A DNA stretch of 64,000 nt from Calditrichota bacterium (GTDB taxonomy: Bacteria; Calditrichota; Calditrichia; Calditrichales; Calditrichaceae): the NCBI GenBank assembly GCA_003854985.1, contig RQOG01000048.1, positions 1-64,000 of the forward strand, written 5' to 3'. The notes below the pieces were generated by a model. The model had not been told where the DNA came from, made no database searches, and was given only the letters and a program-made list of their open reading frames with translations. The position numbers and the translations under genes are program-made. This document shows, piece after piece, positions 55,369 to 63,921 of this stretch (position 1 is the first letter of the stretch; each line of letters begins with the position of its first letter).

Positions 55369-57351
55369 CTACATATACCATTCTTCTGGAATAAGCTTTA
55401 TCCCTTCGCGCCAAACCTCAACTTCAAAAAGCCCTTCAATTTCTCCATATATACTAATATCAGCATGATCTAGAATTATTCCTTGCCATTCTCCATTCTT
55501 AGAAATTATTGAATTTGCAACAGTCTTGAATATTTGCTTCACTGCTCGAACATCTTCATCTTCATATTTAGGATCCTCAAAATCTGCATTACCACCTTGA
55601 TTTACTTTCGGAAAATAAACTTGGCTTGGTTGATCGAAAATAACAAAATTCGGAACTGACGATATTTTCTGTTCAACAAAATATTCTTGCAATGAACAAA
55701 AAAGAGCCAGATGAAAGGACACCCAATTCGATGCGCTACCTACTTCTGCTAAGTAGTGCCAGTTGCCATCTGTACTGAGTACCGAAATATTCAAATCCTC
55801 AACATCAAATTTTGGTGCAATTTCACGATATTTATCTTCGACATCCAATGTTTTGAGATGGTTAAGAATACTCTGAGAAATCTTAGATGCAATAGCTTTG
55901 ACTCTTTTTTGAACACCACTTCGATCAGCGATCTCGCTCAGCAGATTAAATTCCTTTTCTAGTTGAGAAATTTCTTCTTGAAATTCCCCACCATCGCCCA
56001 AACTTTCAAAAGTTTCAGTTGAAGCTTTCAAATGACCAAGGAAAAGAAACATATTTTTTCTACGCTGGAATTCCTCTTGAGACTTCTTGTCACGGGCAAT
56101 CAAAATATCATATCTTTGTTGATGTTCCTTTTGAACCTTCAAAAGAGAATCTAGCTCTAATTTAAGTCTCTCTTCCTCCCTCGAAAAGGATGTAGGTATT
56201 TCCTCAACACTTTTTGATAGGTTTTCATGAATCTTAAATGCTTCAGATATTTTCTGAATTTCTGATGCGCTATTTGGATGTTCGGAACTACCACAGGTAG
56301 GGCAACTCTGCGCCTCAGAGGAGATATCCATTAACCATTGAGAAATATGAAGCCTTTCGACTCTTTTTCTTATTGCATTTCCATAATCATTAAAACCAGA
56401 TTTCAGCCTTTGGAGCTCATTTAATCTTTTCTTGACAAGACCTATTTCAGAACTAATTTTATCTTCTTCAATTTCATAAGCAGTTAATTCTTTTGAAGCG
56501 GTATGAACATCATCTGATTTAGTTCTTGTGTACTCTGGAATATTCTCAATTACCTGTTTGGCTATATTAAGCAGGTACTCAGGTGTAGATTCTTGTGTGA
56601 CCTCTTTATCAAGTAGCCCATATTCACTTGCCACCTTAAGATGGCCAACCATATTATTCATCCACGAACTAGAATGTAACTTTGCTTTCTCAAATTCTCG
56701 TCTTAACTGCCTGAGACGATGCTCTATTTCTTGAAGTCTCTGTCTTGCTTTAAGTATTTCAATATTTTCCGCACCTAAAATAAACGGAAACCAATTTCTT
56801 AATCGTTCTCGGTGTGCATGTGCATGAGTTTTATAGAAGAGTATATTCTGGTTAGCTACAATATCTTGATTCTGAAAAACGAGAGCCATTAGATCACGAA
56901 ATCCTAGACGAGCTTGATAAGGAACTTTGTCATTATTTTCATTAAGACCGAAATAAGGCACAGATGCTAAAGTATTCAGGATGTTTTTCACACCATCTAT
57001 GTTCTCATTAGGTTTGTCAATAGCAGGTGGTATGCTAACGATTTGTGCTCGGAGGACATAGAAATCATTAGAAACTTTAGTACCAATTGGTATGCTTCGT
57101 GCGAGGAGAATTTCTTCTGAATCAGTTTGAAATAGAACACCGTACCAAGATGCATGATCACGAATAGTATCGATGGGGATAAAACAATCGCTCGAAGCTA
57201 AGCAATAATCGATAATTGGGATTATCGCAGACTTTCCTGTTCTTGAGGCCCCAGTTATTACATTTAGAACGCCAGGTTTAAACTCAACAATTCGTGGAGC
57301 GAATTCCGTAGTTTTTGGCCAAATGACTAATTTCAATATTTGTAAATTCAT
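55369..57351 (-). CDS. ABC-3C system ATPase (DUF3732, SMC/Rad50-like)
   Basis: A 660-residue SMC-like ATPase. Walker A is GASRTGKS (34-41) near the N-terminus. Two coiled-coil regions (about 190-345 and 365-480) flank a CPTCG zinc-hook-like motif (C350, C353). Near the C-terminus is the Walker B variant VIFDQPSQVYFPK (D573), with glutamine where most ABC proteins have glutamate; this DQPSQ form is characteristic of DUF3732. These ATPases are the core of ABC three-component (ABC-3C) conflict systems, thought to sense nucleic acid or invasion and activate the partner effector. It is the third gene of a tight operon; its ATG overlaps the preceding stop by one base. Confidence 0.85.
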   Translation of the reverse strand: MNLQILKLVIWPKTTEFAPRIVEFKPGVLNVITGASRTGKSAIIPIIDYCLASSDCFIPIDTIRDHASWYGVLFQTDSEEILLARSIPIGTKVSNDFYVLRAQIVSIPPAIDKPNENIDGVKNILNTLASVPYFGLNENNDKVPYQARLGFRDLMALVFQNQDIVANQNILFYKTHAHAHRERLRNWFPFILGAENIEILKARQRLQEIEHRLRQLRREFEKAKLHSSSWMNNMVGHLKVASEYGLLDKEVTQESTPEYLLNIAKQVIENIPEYTRTKSDDVHTASKELTAYEIEEDKISSEIGLVKKRLNELQRLKSGFNDYGNAIRKRVERLHISQWLMDISSEAQSCPTCGSSEHPNSASEIQKISEAFKIHENLSKSVEEIPTSFSREEERLKLELDSLLKVQKEHQQRYDILIARDKKSQEEFQRRKNMFLFLGHLKASTETFESLGDGGEFQEEISQLEKEFNLLSEIADRSGVQKRVKAIASKISQSILNHLKTLDVEDKYREIAPKFDVEDLNISVLSTDGNWHYLAEVGSASNWVSFHLALFCSLQEYFVEQKISSVPNFVIFDQPSQVYFPKVNQGGNADFEDPKYEDEDVRAVKQIFKTVANSIISKNGEWQGIILDHADISIYGEIEGLFEVEVWREGIKLIPEEWYM

Positions 57352-57854
57352 TAAAGCACCACCTTTAGATATGTTGCAACTGTCGAAATACTATGTTCTG
57401 AAAACCAGCCACCAAGTATTTCAGCCTTTTTGCCGTTTCGGACAAATGATGTTTTTAGTGCATTAATTTTTTGTGGACGTTTTATTTCTTTGCGTGAGTA
57501 TAGTTTTCCACTCTCTATATCCCAGAATAGCAATCCTGTTGAAATAGCTATATCTATTGCAGTCATCGTGTAATCAAGACTTCGTTTTATTCTATCATGG
57601 ATGGAAAATAAAACATCTGTATCTTGCTTTGACTCAAAGCTTCTTACATAGGATTGCAGATTTGCTCTGCGATTACTTATTGGTTCAAGCAACCGCTTGC
57701 TTGAAAGTATTGGCATAGCTATAAAATGCAGAAGCGCAACAGGGGCATCTCCAGTAGGATGAGTATCGCAATATCCTGAAGTAAACTTCCATAATAAGTA
57801 TGCACCTACCGAAGGAGTATTCCACAGGCGAGCTTCTTCATATAATTTCCCCAT
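57351..57854 (-). CDS. ABC-3C middle component
   Basis: A 167-residue soluble protein between the effector-like gene and the DUF3732 ATPase gene, the usual place and size of the ABC-3C middle component. It is largely helical, with WNTPSVGAYLLWKFTSGYCDTHPTGDAPVALLHFIAMPIL near the N-terminus, a pattern I associate with these proteins. It starts 2 bp after the upstream stop and overlaps the ATPase start by 1 bp, so all three proteins are made together. It probably connects ATPase and effector. AAGGAT precedes ATG 57854. Confidence 0.78.
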   Translation of the reverse strand: MGKLYEEARLWNTPSVGAYLLWKFTSGYCDTHPTGDAPVALLHFIAMPILSSKRLLEPISNRRANLQSYVRSFESKQDTDVLFSIHDRIKRSLDYTMTAIDIAISTGLLFWDIESGKLYSRKEIKRPQKINALKTSFVRNGKKAEILGGWFSEHSISTVATYLKVVL

Positions 57855-57856
57855 AT

Positions 57857-59014
57857 TCAGCTATCCTTGTTTTTTTGAAAAAGATTTTCCCAATTACGGT
57901 GCCATCCTAAAACAGGTTCATCTGCCAAAGCATGGTATGTTCCTGGTATTGTTGATACAGGTGGGTTCATGTCTCTTATTGTTTCCTGACGGTCACTGCA
58001 CTCCAAGAATAATAAATGTCCACGATCTTCATCGTTTAATTTTTTTTGTGTTATTTCAATCCTTTTCTTCTGATTTGCCCAAAACGAAACCAACTTTTCT
58101 TGAAATTCTCTAGCAACATTTTCATCAATAATTTCATTTTCTATCCACTTATCTCGATTTACTTTTGCTCTTAGAAAATCAGAGACGGCTTTAATTATAT
58201 CATCACTATCAAGGTTGATGGCATCTAGCTGCTTTAGGTAACGTGGTTTAACCTTCACTTGTTGCTGAATTTCATCTTTGTCTGGTGCTTCTCTAAGTGT
58301 AAAATCTATTAGCTCTAAACACCGGATACGGTGAAACAAGACTTTAATTTGTCTATCAAAATCATCCCATTCAATTCTTGCAGGCTTCCGAGCTGCAATT
58401 CGCTCTGTCAGCTCTATTTGTAACCATCCAGCAAGATTATTTATAAGGTGTGGTATTTGTTTAGGGTATATATTTTTTCTAACCAACTCCTGTTCAACTT
58501 CATCATAACCTGCCCCACTCCCAATTTGAAGTTCAAATTTTAGAATTACTTCAGATAGGAGGATTTCATTTTTATTTACAACATAATCATAATATGACCA
58601 GATAACATGGTCATGATTTATATCCTTTAATCTTTGCTTTGCTTCTGTTATTACCTTCTGTGCATCTTCTTTTGTCACTGCAGAATCAAAATGATTCACC
58701 AGCCCTGGTCTACCTGCCTTATTGGTATATAGAATAAAAATTGTTTTTTGAATATCCATTTCACCTGAATTGACAGCATTTATCCAATTGTAAAAAGTTT
58801 TCCAAAGGTTGATTGATCTATCAGTTAACGGATTGCTATCAGTCGAGGCCTTGTCCTCTTCGGAAATTGTATGATCATCCGACGATAAAGAGGTAACATC
58901 TCCAAGAATTTCAACACAAACAATATCACCAGGGCTACCAGTGAGAAGATGAAATAGTGCACGCGGTACTTGCATTGAGTATCCTAAAAATGAGCCCGGT
59001 GCATTTGAGTTCAT
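57857..59014 (-). CDS. ABC-3C third component with possible nuclease-like N-terminus
   Basis: A 385-residue protein, first gene of the ABC-3C operon (AGGAGGT before ATG 59014). Residues about 8-130 resemble the N-terminal part of DUF4297-like, restriction-endonuclease-fold effectors (GYSMQVPRALFHLL.., IVCVEILGDV.., LTDRSINLWKTFYNW). Acidic residues E35 and D39 and an E-x-K arrangement at E53/K55 could form a PD-(D/E)xK site, although the usual Q-x-K motif is changed. Residues about 170-385 are the C-terminal part typical of this component. A DNA- or RNA-cutting activity is inferred, not shown. Confidence 0.7.
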   Translation of the reverse strand: MNSNAPGSFLGYSMQVPRALFHLLTGSPGDIVCVEILGDVTSLSSDDHTISEEDKASTDSNPLTDRSINLWKTFYNWINAVNSGEMDIQKTIFILYTNKAGRPGLVNHFDSAVTKEDAQKVITEAKQRLKDINHDHVIWSYYDYVVNKNEILLSEVILKFELQIGSGAGYDEVEQELVRKNIYPKQIPHLINNLAGWLQIELTERIAARKPARIEWDDFDRQIKVLFHRIRCLELIDFTLREAPDKDEIQQQVKVKPRYLKQLDAINLDSDDIIKAVSDFLRAKVNRDKWIENEIIDENVAREFQEKLVSFWANQKKRIEITQKKLNDEDRGHLLFLECSDRQETIRDMNPPVSTIPGTYHALADEPVLGWHRNWENLFQKNKDS

Positions 59015-59079
59015 ACTTGACCTCCTATGTTAGGCAATATAACTTATATGAGTGAGAGTTTGCTCTCAATATAATTAAA

Positions 59080-59607
59080 TAATACACCGCTATCAATTAC
59101 CTGTTTAAATATTACTTAGAATATCCGGATTATTATTTTGGATCACTTTATTAAGAATAAATTCTTTATGATGTTGATAGCCGCTAATATTTATCTTCCT
59201 TTTTATCAGGCTATTAAACTATATGAATCAGGCCGTTAAGATAAAAAGGGCTTTTTTAAGATTTAAGGATGGGATTGGTATTGATTGTAAAAATAGTATA
59301 TCAGAATTTATCCGCTTTGTTACCCGTACAGGCAACAGTGCGATATTTTTAGTACCGGCGCGTAATAGCTGACACCGGCATGAAGTATTGTTATAAACTC
59401 CCTATAAGAACAGGTCCGTGAAGAGCCTGTCCCGCACTTGATGCGGGATGGTTGGACGGTAATTGCGCCAACAGATATCCGAAAGGCAAATGCTATTTGT
59501 CAATTATGGTTCAAGGAAAAAATTGATGCTATATAGTTAAAAAATCGAGAGATTTTTTACGGGAGTAATGTTTTCCTATTGACAAAGTCCTTTTAAAAGG
59601 TGTTATC
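59080..59607. repeat. Island direct repeat, copy B (full length)
   Basis: About 528 bp, the longest copy, from TAATACACCGCTATCAATTA to CCTTTTAAAAGGTGTTATC. Ends are short inverted repeats (TAATACACC and GGTGTTA). Its left half matches copy C (61416-61730), its right half matches copy A (55010-55291). It contains a perfect hairpin TCCCGCA/TGCGGGA around 59427-59450. It fills the gap between the ABC-3C operon and the gene at 59649, directly after that gene's 3' end. Confidence 0.8.
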
Positions 59608-59648
59608 TGTTGAACAAATATTTAATATTAATGAGTATATTAAAGATT

Positions 59649-60551
59649 TCATTCTGTTGCTATAATTCGTGTTTCAAATTTTTCTTCATATCGATTGGTT
59701 TCTAATTCACCACTTAATATCAAACCAAAAAACTTATCAATGTGATTTTTTATATTTTCCGTAAGAGGAATATCTAGTTTAAAAAAGTTTTTATGATTTG
59801 GTGAATATTTAACCCAAAATTTATCTATTCCATTTTGTTCATTATTTCTTTTAAGCCATATAGTATAAGATGAATTACTTTTTATTTCCACAATTTTGAG
59901 TTCTGAATATTTATAGTATGGAATAAAATTTCGATCAAATCCACGATTGAATAATGAGAATAATGAATCAGATGCAAAATGAATATTTAAATTAGTTGAA
60001 AACAATGAATCTGGAATAAATATAGATTCATCCATATTGTTACTAATTTTAATCTCTAGTTTTAATTGATTTTCTAATAGTATTGAGTCTGAATAAATAG
60101 TATTTAATGTATCATTACAAAGATTGATATCTGTGATTTTTAAAGTTACCAAATTGGGATTTTTTAACAATTTATCTCTAATCCTTTTTTGATATTCCTC
60201 TAGTTCAGGTATGATCTTAGGGGTATAAAAGAAACTGTTTTTAAAAACTATTTTTTGGAAAGAAGTATCTTTACTTTTATCTACTGAAATTTTAATTCCT
60301 TCATGGCTAAATGTAAATATTTCTATAGTATCAGACACTATATTCTCTAAATTATAAATTATTCGGTTATTATTTGTTACAATAAAAAAAGTTGATGTAT
60401 CTTTAGAGTTTTTCTCACATACTTTAATTAATACATGAGAAATTGGATTAAATTCTACACTATCAATTATATCAGCGACAAGAATTTGTGGAAAGGTTGT
60501 TTTAATATTTACAAAACAAAAAATGATTATAAGAATTACTTTTTTATTCAT
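59649..60551 (-). CDS. Exported protein of unknown function
   Basis: A 300-residue protein with a signal peptide (to about 22, TTFPQ). The first part (about 25-85) looks like a carboxypeptidase-regulatory-like beta domain (LVADIIDSVEFNPISHVLIKV); the remainder is beta-rich with no motif that I recognise. It has very AT-rich codons, unlike the carbohydrate locus. No ribosome site is visible before ATG 60551, which lies only about 20 bp from an AGATAAC motif, as in integron cassettes. Copy B of the direct repeat follows its stop. Confidence 0.6.
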   Translation of the reverse strand: MNKKVILIIIFCFVNIKTTFPQILVADIIDSVEFNPISHVLIKVCEKNSKDTSTFFIVTNNNRIIYNLENIVSDTIEIFTFSHEGIKISVDKSKDTSFQKIVFKNSFFYTPKIIPELEEYQKRIRDKLLKNPNLVTLKITDINLCNDTLNTIYSDSILLENQLKLEIKISNNMDESIFIPDSLFSTNLNIHFASDSLFSLFNRGFDRNFIPYYKYSELKIVEIKSNSSYTIWLKRNNEQNGIDKFWVKYSPNHKNFFKLDIPLTENIKNHIDKFFGLILSGELETNRYEEKFETRIIATE

Positions 60552-60575
60552 ATTTAATCCAACAGATAACGGCTG

Positions 60576-60655
60576 AGATAACCCGCTGGCCGATGCCCTG
60601 TCTGAATCTATACACTTTACGAAATAAAATGACGCGTGATCCAGTCGGGTTAATT
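60576..60655 (-). other. attC-like imperfect stem, site 3
   Basis: AGATAACCCGCTGG (60576-60589) faces CCAGTCGGGTTAATT (60641-60655). The arms pair as AACCCG-CTGG with CCAG-T-CGGGTT, leaving one extra-helical T, as in integron attC sites. A second AGATAAC is 12 bp to the left (60564-60570). In gene orientation it begins 24 bp after the stop of 60679-61341 and ends 25 bp before the next start. The core does not match GTTRRRY strictly. Confidence 0.45.
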
Positions 60656-60678
60656 GAATTTTATGTAACGCTAAATTT

Positions 60679-61341
60679 CTAATAAACCATTACTGGATCA
60701 CAAGTGTATATTACACTACTACCAGTATTCATATATCTCCAATTTCCAGGCAACCAGCCTGTGGGATCATCCCAAACACTACATTCTGAAATTTGATCAG
60801 GTAAGATTATATAAGCATCAATTCTTTGTGAATTCTCTTGTATATCAAAAATATTGATACTATAAAATCCTGTTTCTATATATTCATCATTGTCGTCTTT
60901 TAAATTCCATTGCAAGTAAGAATGACTCGTATCGGTTTTTTGTATTGTTCGTATAGGATTTTTTCTTGATCTCATGTTTTTATGTACAGTTTCTTTTTGG
61001 TTCTTATATATCCCAACTGAAATTTCAATTCGAACAGAATCAGGAAGATGAGAAAAACATATGAATTTTTTATCAGGGCTAGGTTCTAAAATACTTACTC
61101 CCAAATATGGATTAGGAAAAATATTAATATAAGATAAGGGCTCTGAAGGACCACTAATCGAATAAGATGGATTCCCATATACCTCACCTGTACCATCAGG
61201 GGCTTCAACCGTTGTTACAATAATTCCTGTGATTGAAGGAAAATTATCAAAATCAAAATTATCATTCGGATCTGAACAAGCAAAGAGTAATATGAACCCG
61301 AATTTAAGTATAATTTTCAAAGATATTTTTCTGTTAATCAT
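60679..61341 (-). CDS. Lipoprotein of unknown function
   Basis: A 220-residue lipoprotein: signal peptide with lipobox LFAC, lipidated Cys22. It contains INIFPNPYLG followed by a beta-sandwich segment with LQWNLKDDNDEYIETGFYSINIFD, like the FlgD/Ig-type folds found near the ends of FCB surface proteins, though no sorting tail is present. The C-terminus WDDPTGWLPGNWRYMNTG is unusual in tryptophan content. Function is unknown. An attC-like stem follows its stop and repeat copy C precedes it. Confidence 0.6.
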   Translation of the reverse strand: MINRKISLKIILKFGFILLFACSDPNDNFDFDNFPSITGIIVTTVEAPDGTGEVYGNPSYSISGPSEPLSYINIFPNPYLGVSILEPSPDKKFICFSHLPDSVRIEISVGIYKNQKETVHKNMRSRKNPIRTIQKTDTSHSYLQWNLKDDNDEYIETGFYSINIFDIQENSQRIDAYIILPDQISECSVWDDPTGWLPGNWRYMNTGSSVIYTCDPVMVY

Positions 61342-61415
61342 TATTCCATAATCCTTATCAATTAGAGTAGTTACATACCATAATTAGAAAGAATTTAGTA
61401 TCAATATAACAAAAT

Positions 61416-61730
61416 ATATTACCGCTATCAATTAACTGTATAAATTATACTTAGATTACCCGGATTATTATATAATGTCACTTTATTAAGAATAAATTCT
61501 TTATGATGTTGGTAGCCGCTAATATTTATCTTCATTTTTATCAGGCAATCAGACTATATGAATCAGGCCGCTAAGATAAAAAGGGTTTTTTTAAGATTTA
61601 AGGATGGGATTGGTGTTGACTGTAAAAATAGTATATCAGAATTTTTCCGGTTTGTTTCCCGGACCAGCAGCAGTGTGATATTTTCAGCACCTGTGCAGTA
61701 TTTGACTTAGTCCTTTTAAAAGGTGTTAGC
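61416..61730. repeat. Island direct repeat, copy C (internally deleted)
   Basis: About 315 bp. Its first 240 bp match the left half of copy B (shared GCCGCTAATATTTATCTTC, TTTAAGATTTAAGGATGGGA). Then about 215 bp present in B are missing, and the right end TAGTCCTTTTAAAAGGTGTTA is kept, continuing as GCC. In gene orientation it begins GGCTAACACC, 6 bp after the stop of the SGNH hydrolase gene. Confidence 0.75.
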
Positions 61731-61736
61731 CGGATT

Positions 61737-62558
61737 TTATTTTAACATATTATTAATCTTAAAAGTCTTATATAATGATTTATATATATTTTCCGCCATC
61801 TTTATATACCCTTCATTATTGGGATGTATATCATCACACATTAAATCAGTGTGTCCAAATATGCCCAGAAAACAATCATTGATAAATAACAGATTATATT
61901 CATTAGCAATATCTTTCAACATTAAATAATATTCTTTGGCTAATTCCCTCTGATCATATAATAAATGATCTTTGGGGGGATGGTTTATTGTGTATTCATC
62001 TACAAAACTAATTAATACGATCTTGCTTCCAAAATTTGATATACTGTCAATTAATTCAATCATTTCTTCACGTGTTGTTGATACATCCCTTTTCCTTAAA
62101 AAATCATTCGCAGAAAATTCCAATAAAACTAATGAAGGATTTTTAGTTAGAACACTATCCGCTAAATATGAAATTGCACTATTTACAGTCGCACCAGGAT
62201 ATCCCTGATTATAAACTTTAATTTTAAGTCGATTATCTAAACATTTCGGATACGCTGAATCAGCTCTTGTATAAAAAAAGCTTGAGTTTAAATCATTATT
62301 TTTAATTAGAGAATAATAATTAGTTTTTTGAAGATAAACTGGATCTAATCCTTCCCATATTAAGCCATAGGTAAGACTGGTCCCAAAACACACTATTGAA
62401 TGAGTTGAATCCCAGTCAACGCTAATTGAAGGTAACTCTTTTAATTCAGGTTCAGTCTGTAATGGATCGGATACAAATTTACAACTTATAAATAATAAAA
62501 ATGAGATGGAAATAACATATATTTTAGAATTCCATTTATTCCTCAGTTTATTTATCAT
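61737..62558 (-). CDS. SGNH/GDSL-type hydrolase lipoprotein
   Basis: A 273-residue lipoprotein (lipobox FISC, Cys26) with a complete SGNH esterase core. Block I is FGTSLTYG (nucleophile Ser61), block II GYPGAT, block III SAND, and block V DDIHP (D242, H245). Such enzymes deacylate lipids or acetylated sugars. I chose ATG 62558 because GGAG lies 6 nt before it; the upstream ATG 62570 overlaps that ribosome site. It is a single-gene cassette between repeat copy C and the attC-like site 62599-62730. Confidence 0.85.
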   Translation of the reverse strand: MINKLRNKWNSKIYVISISFLLFISCKFVSDPLQTEPELKELPSISVDWDSTHSIVCFGTSLTYGLIWEGLDPVYLQKTNYYSLIKNNDLNSSFFYTRADSAYPKCLDNRLKIKVYNQGYPGATVNSAISYLADSVLTKNPSLVLLEFSANDFLRKRDVSTTREEMIELIDSISNFGSKIVLISFVDEYTINHPPKDHLLYDQRELAKEYYLMLKDIANEYNLLFINDCFLGIFGHTDLMCDDIHPNNEGYIKMAENIYKSLYKTFKINNMLK

Positions 62559-62598
62559 AAAAAACTCCATTTACATTCTGATCAAAAAAAAATAATAC

Positions 62599-62730
62599 GG
62601 CTAACGGTGGGGTGTTAAGGTGACAAAGGCCAATTGCCCGTAACTTTCCCAAAGCCAACGTCTATTTTTTTTGCCTAAAAAACATATGATCCGTTCCAGC
62701 CCTTTGTTCATCTTGAACACCTGGTTAGCT
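62599..62730 (-). other. attC-like recombination site, site 1
   Basis: The two ends of this 132-bp segment pair over nearly 30 bases: GGCTAAC at 62599 with GTTAGC at 62724, a short unpaired central spacer (GGTGG facing CCA), then GGTGTTAAGGTGACAAAGG against its imperfect complement CCTTTGTTCATCTTGAACACC with extra-helical bases. This arrangement (R box, unpaired spacer, L box, extra-helical bases on one strand) is that of integron attC sites. It begins 13 bp after the WG-repeat gene stop and ends about 40 bp before the SGNH start in gene orientation. Confidence 0.65.
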
Positions 62731-62743
62731 GTTACTTAAATAG

Positions 62744-63727
62744 TTAATATAAGATTTCAAACTGAACAGGTGCGTACCCATCTTTAAATAATCCAACACG
62801 CTTAAAACGTGGTTTGATTACGATATTTCCTTGTCTATCAATATATCCCCATAAACGATTTTTTTTAAAGGGTGCAAGTCCTTCAGAAAAAATTTCAACA
62901 TTTTGGAATTTAGGTTCAATTACAATTTCATCTTTCTTGTTTATAAAACCCCATTTCCCCTTTATTTTTACTGCAGCTAAGCCTTCATGGAATGAATAGG
63001 CTGATTCATATTTTAGTGGTATTTTTATTTCGCCATTTTTATCGATAAATCCGGTTTTATTATCCTTTATAACATAAGCATATCCTTCAGAAAATTTCCA
63101 TGTAAAATCAAATTGAGGTGGAATAACGATCTCTTCCTTTTTATTTATAAAACCCCATTTATCATTGACTTCAATAGAAGCTAGACCTTCGAAAAAATCA
63201 TCAGCAAAGGAAATCGATGAATCTAATTCAATTACTTTATTCCCTCTATGGTCGATATATGCAAAATCGGCATAGAAGTTACTTACTTGGGCCAAGCTAT
63301 CTGAAAATGAATGTGCAGTACAAAAATCCGTATTAATTACTTCATTTCCAGATGCATCAATATAACTCCAGAAAAGGCCAGATCGAAGGACGGGAGCTTT
63401 TCCTTCAGAAAAAAAGCCCACTTGATTAAAGGATGATTCAATTTTTAAAATTCGTGAAGTATCAATAAATCCATATTTTATAGGGGATGAATTTGAAATA
63501 CTAACTGCTGCTAAACCCTCTGAAAAACTACTCGCTTCGAAAAATTCTAATCTAGTTTTTTGGTTTCCTGATTTATCAATGTATGCCCATTTATAAAACT
63601 TATCCTTTGAGCTTATATAGTCTGTATAATAATCTATAATTGAATAAATAATAATTGATTCAAGCATAATTATTATTAATAGTAAGGAAATAGTTATACT
63701 AATTATTATTTTCCATTTTTTATTCAT
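62744..63727 (-). CDS. WG-repeat protein with N-terminal membrane anchor
   Basis: A 327-residue protein. A hydrophobic anchor (about 5-33) is followed by about eight WG (KWG) repeats of 30-45 residues, each ending in a form of W-G/A-Y/F-I-D-x-x-G-x-x-V-I-x-x-x-F, for example KWGFINKKDEIVIEPKF and LWGYIDRQGNIVIKPRF. These repeats form beta-propeller-like surfaces and are presumed to bind other molecules. No enzymatic motif is visible. It is a single-gene cassette between attC-like sites 1 and 2; the start lies about 30 bp after a GTTAGC motif. Confidence 0.82.
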   Translation of the reverse strand: MNKKWKIIISITISLLLIIIMLESIIIYSIIDYYTDYISSKDKFYKWAYIDKSGNQKTRLEFFEASSFSEGLAAVSISNSSPIKYGFIDTSRILKIESSFNQVGFFSEGKAPVLRSGLFWSYIDASGNEVINTDFCTAHSFSDSLAQVSNFYADFAYIDHRGNKVIELDSSISFADDFFEGLASIEVNDKWGFINKKEEIVIPPQFDFTWKFSEGYAYVIKDNKTGFIDKNGEIKIPLKYESAYSFHEGLAAVKIKGKWGFINKKDEIVIEPKFQNVEIFSEGLAPFKKNRLWGYIDRQGNIVIKPRFKRVGLFKDGYAPVQFEILY

Positions 63728-63757
63728 TTGTTCAATTTACCCGGAGTATTTAATTAC

Positions 63758-63889
63758 AGCTAACGTTAATGCTCAGTTGCGGCAAAATTTAATCCGAAAG
63801 CTCCGAACATATTTCGAATTTTCACTACAATCCAAAACTCCAAAGAGCTACTGCAGTTTTTGCCTTCCCTCTCGGTGCCATGGTTATAC
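63758..63889 (-). other. attC-like site, site 2
   Basis: AGCTAAC (63758-63764) and GTTATAC (63883-63889) bound a 132-bp segment, the same length as site 1. Inside, GGCAAAA (63781-63787) pairs with TTTTGCC, and ATGC pairs with GCCAT with one extra base. The centre is not homologous to site 1. It lies between the partial gene at the window edge and the WG-repeat gene. Confidence 0.4.
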
Positions 63890-63921
63890 ATCTAATATGT
63901 CCATTTTTCAAAATTATTCAT

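Noticed and set aside
61416-61730. Repeat copy C considered as a simple attC site
   Set aside because: At 315 bp it is longer than known attC sites and its ends do not pair beyond a few bases, so I listed it as a repeat.
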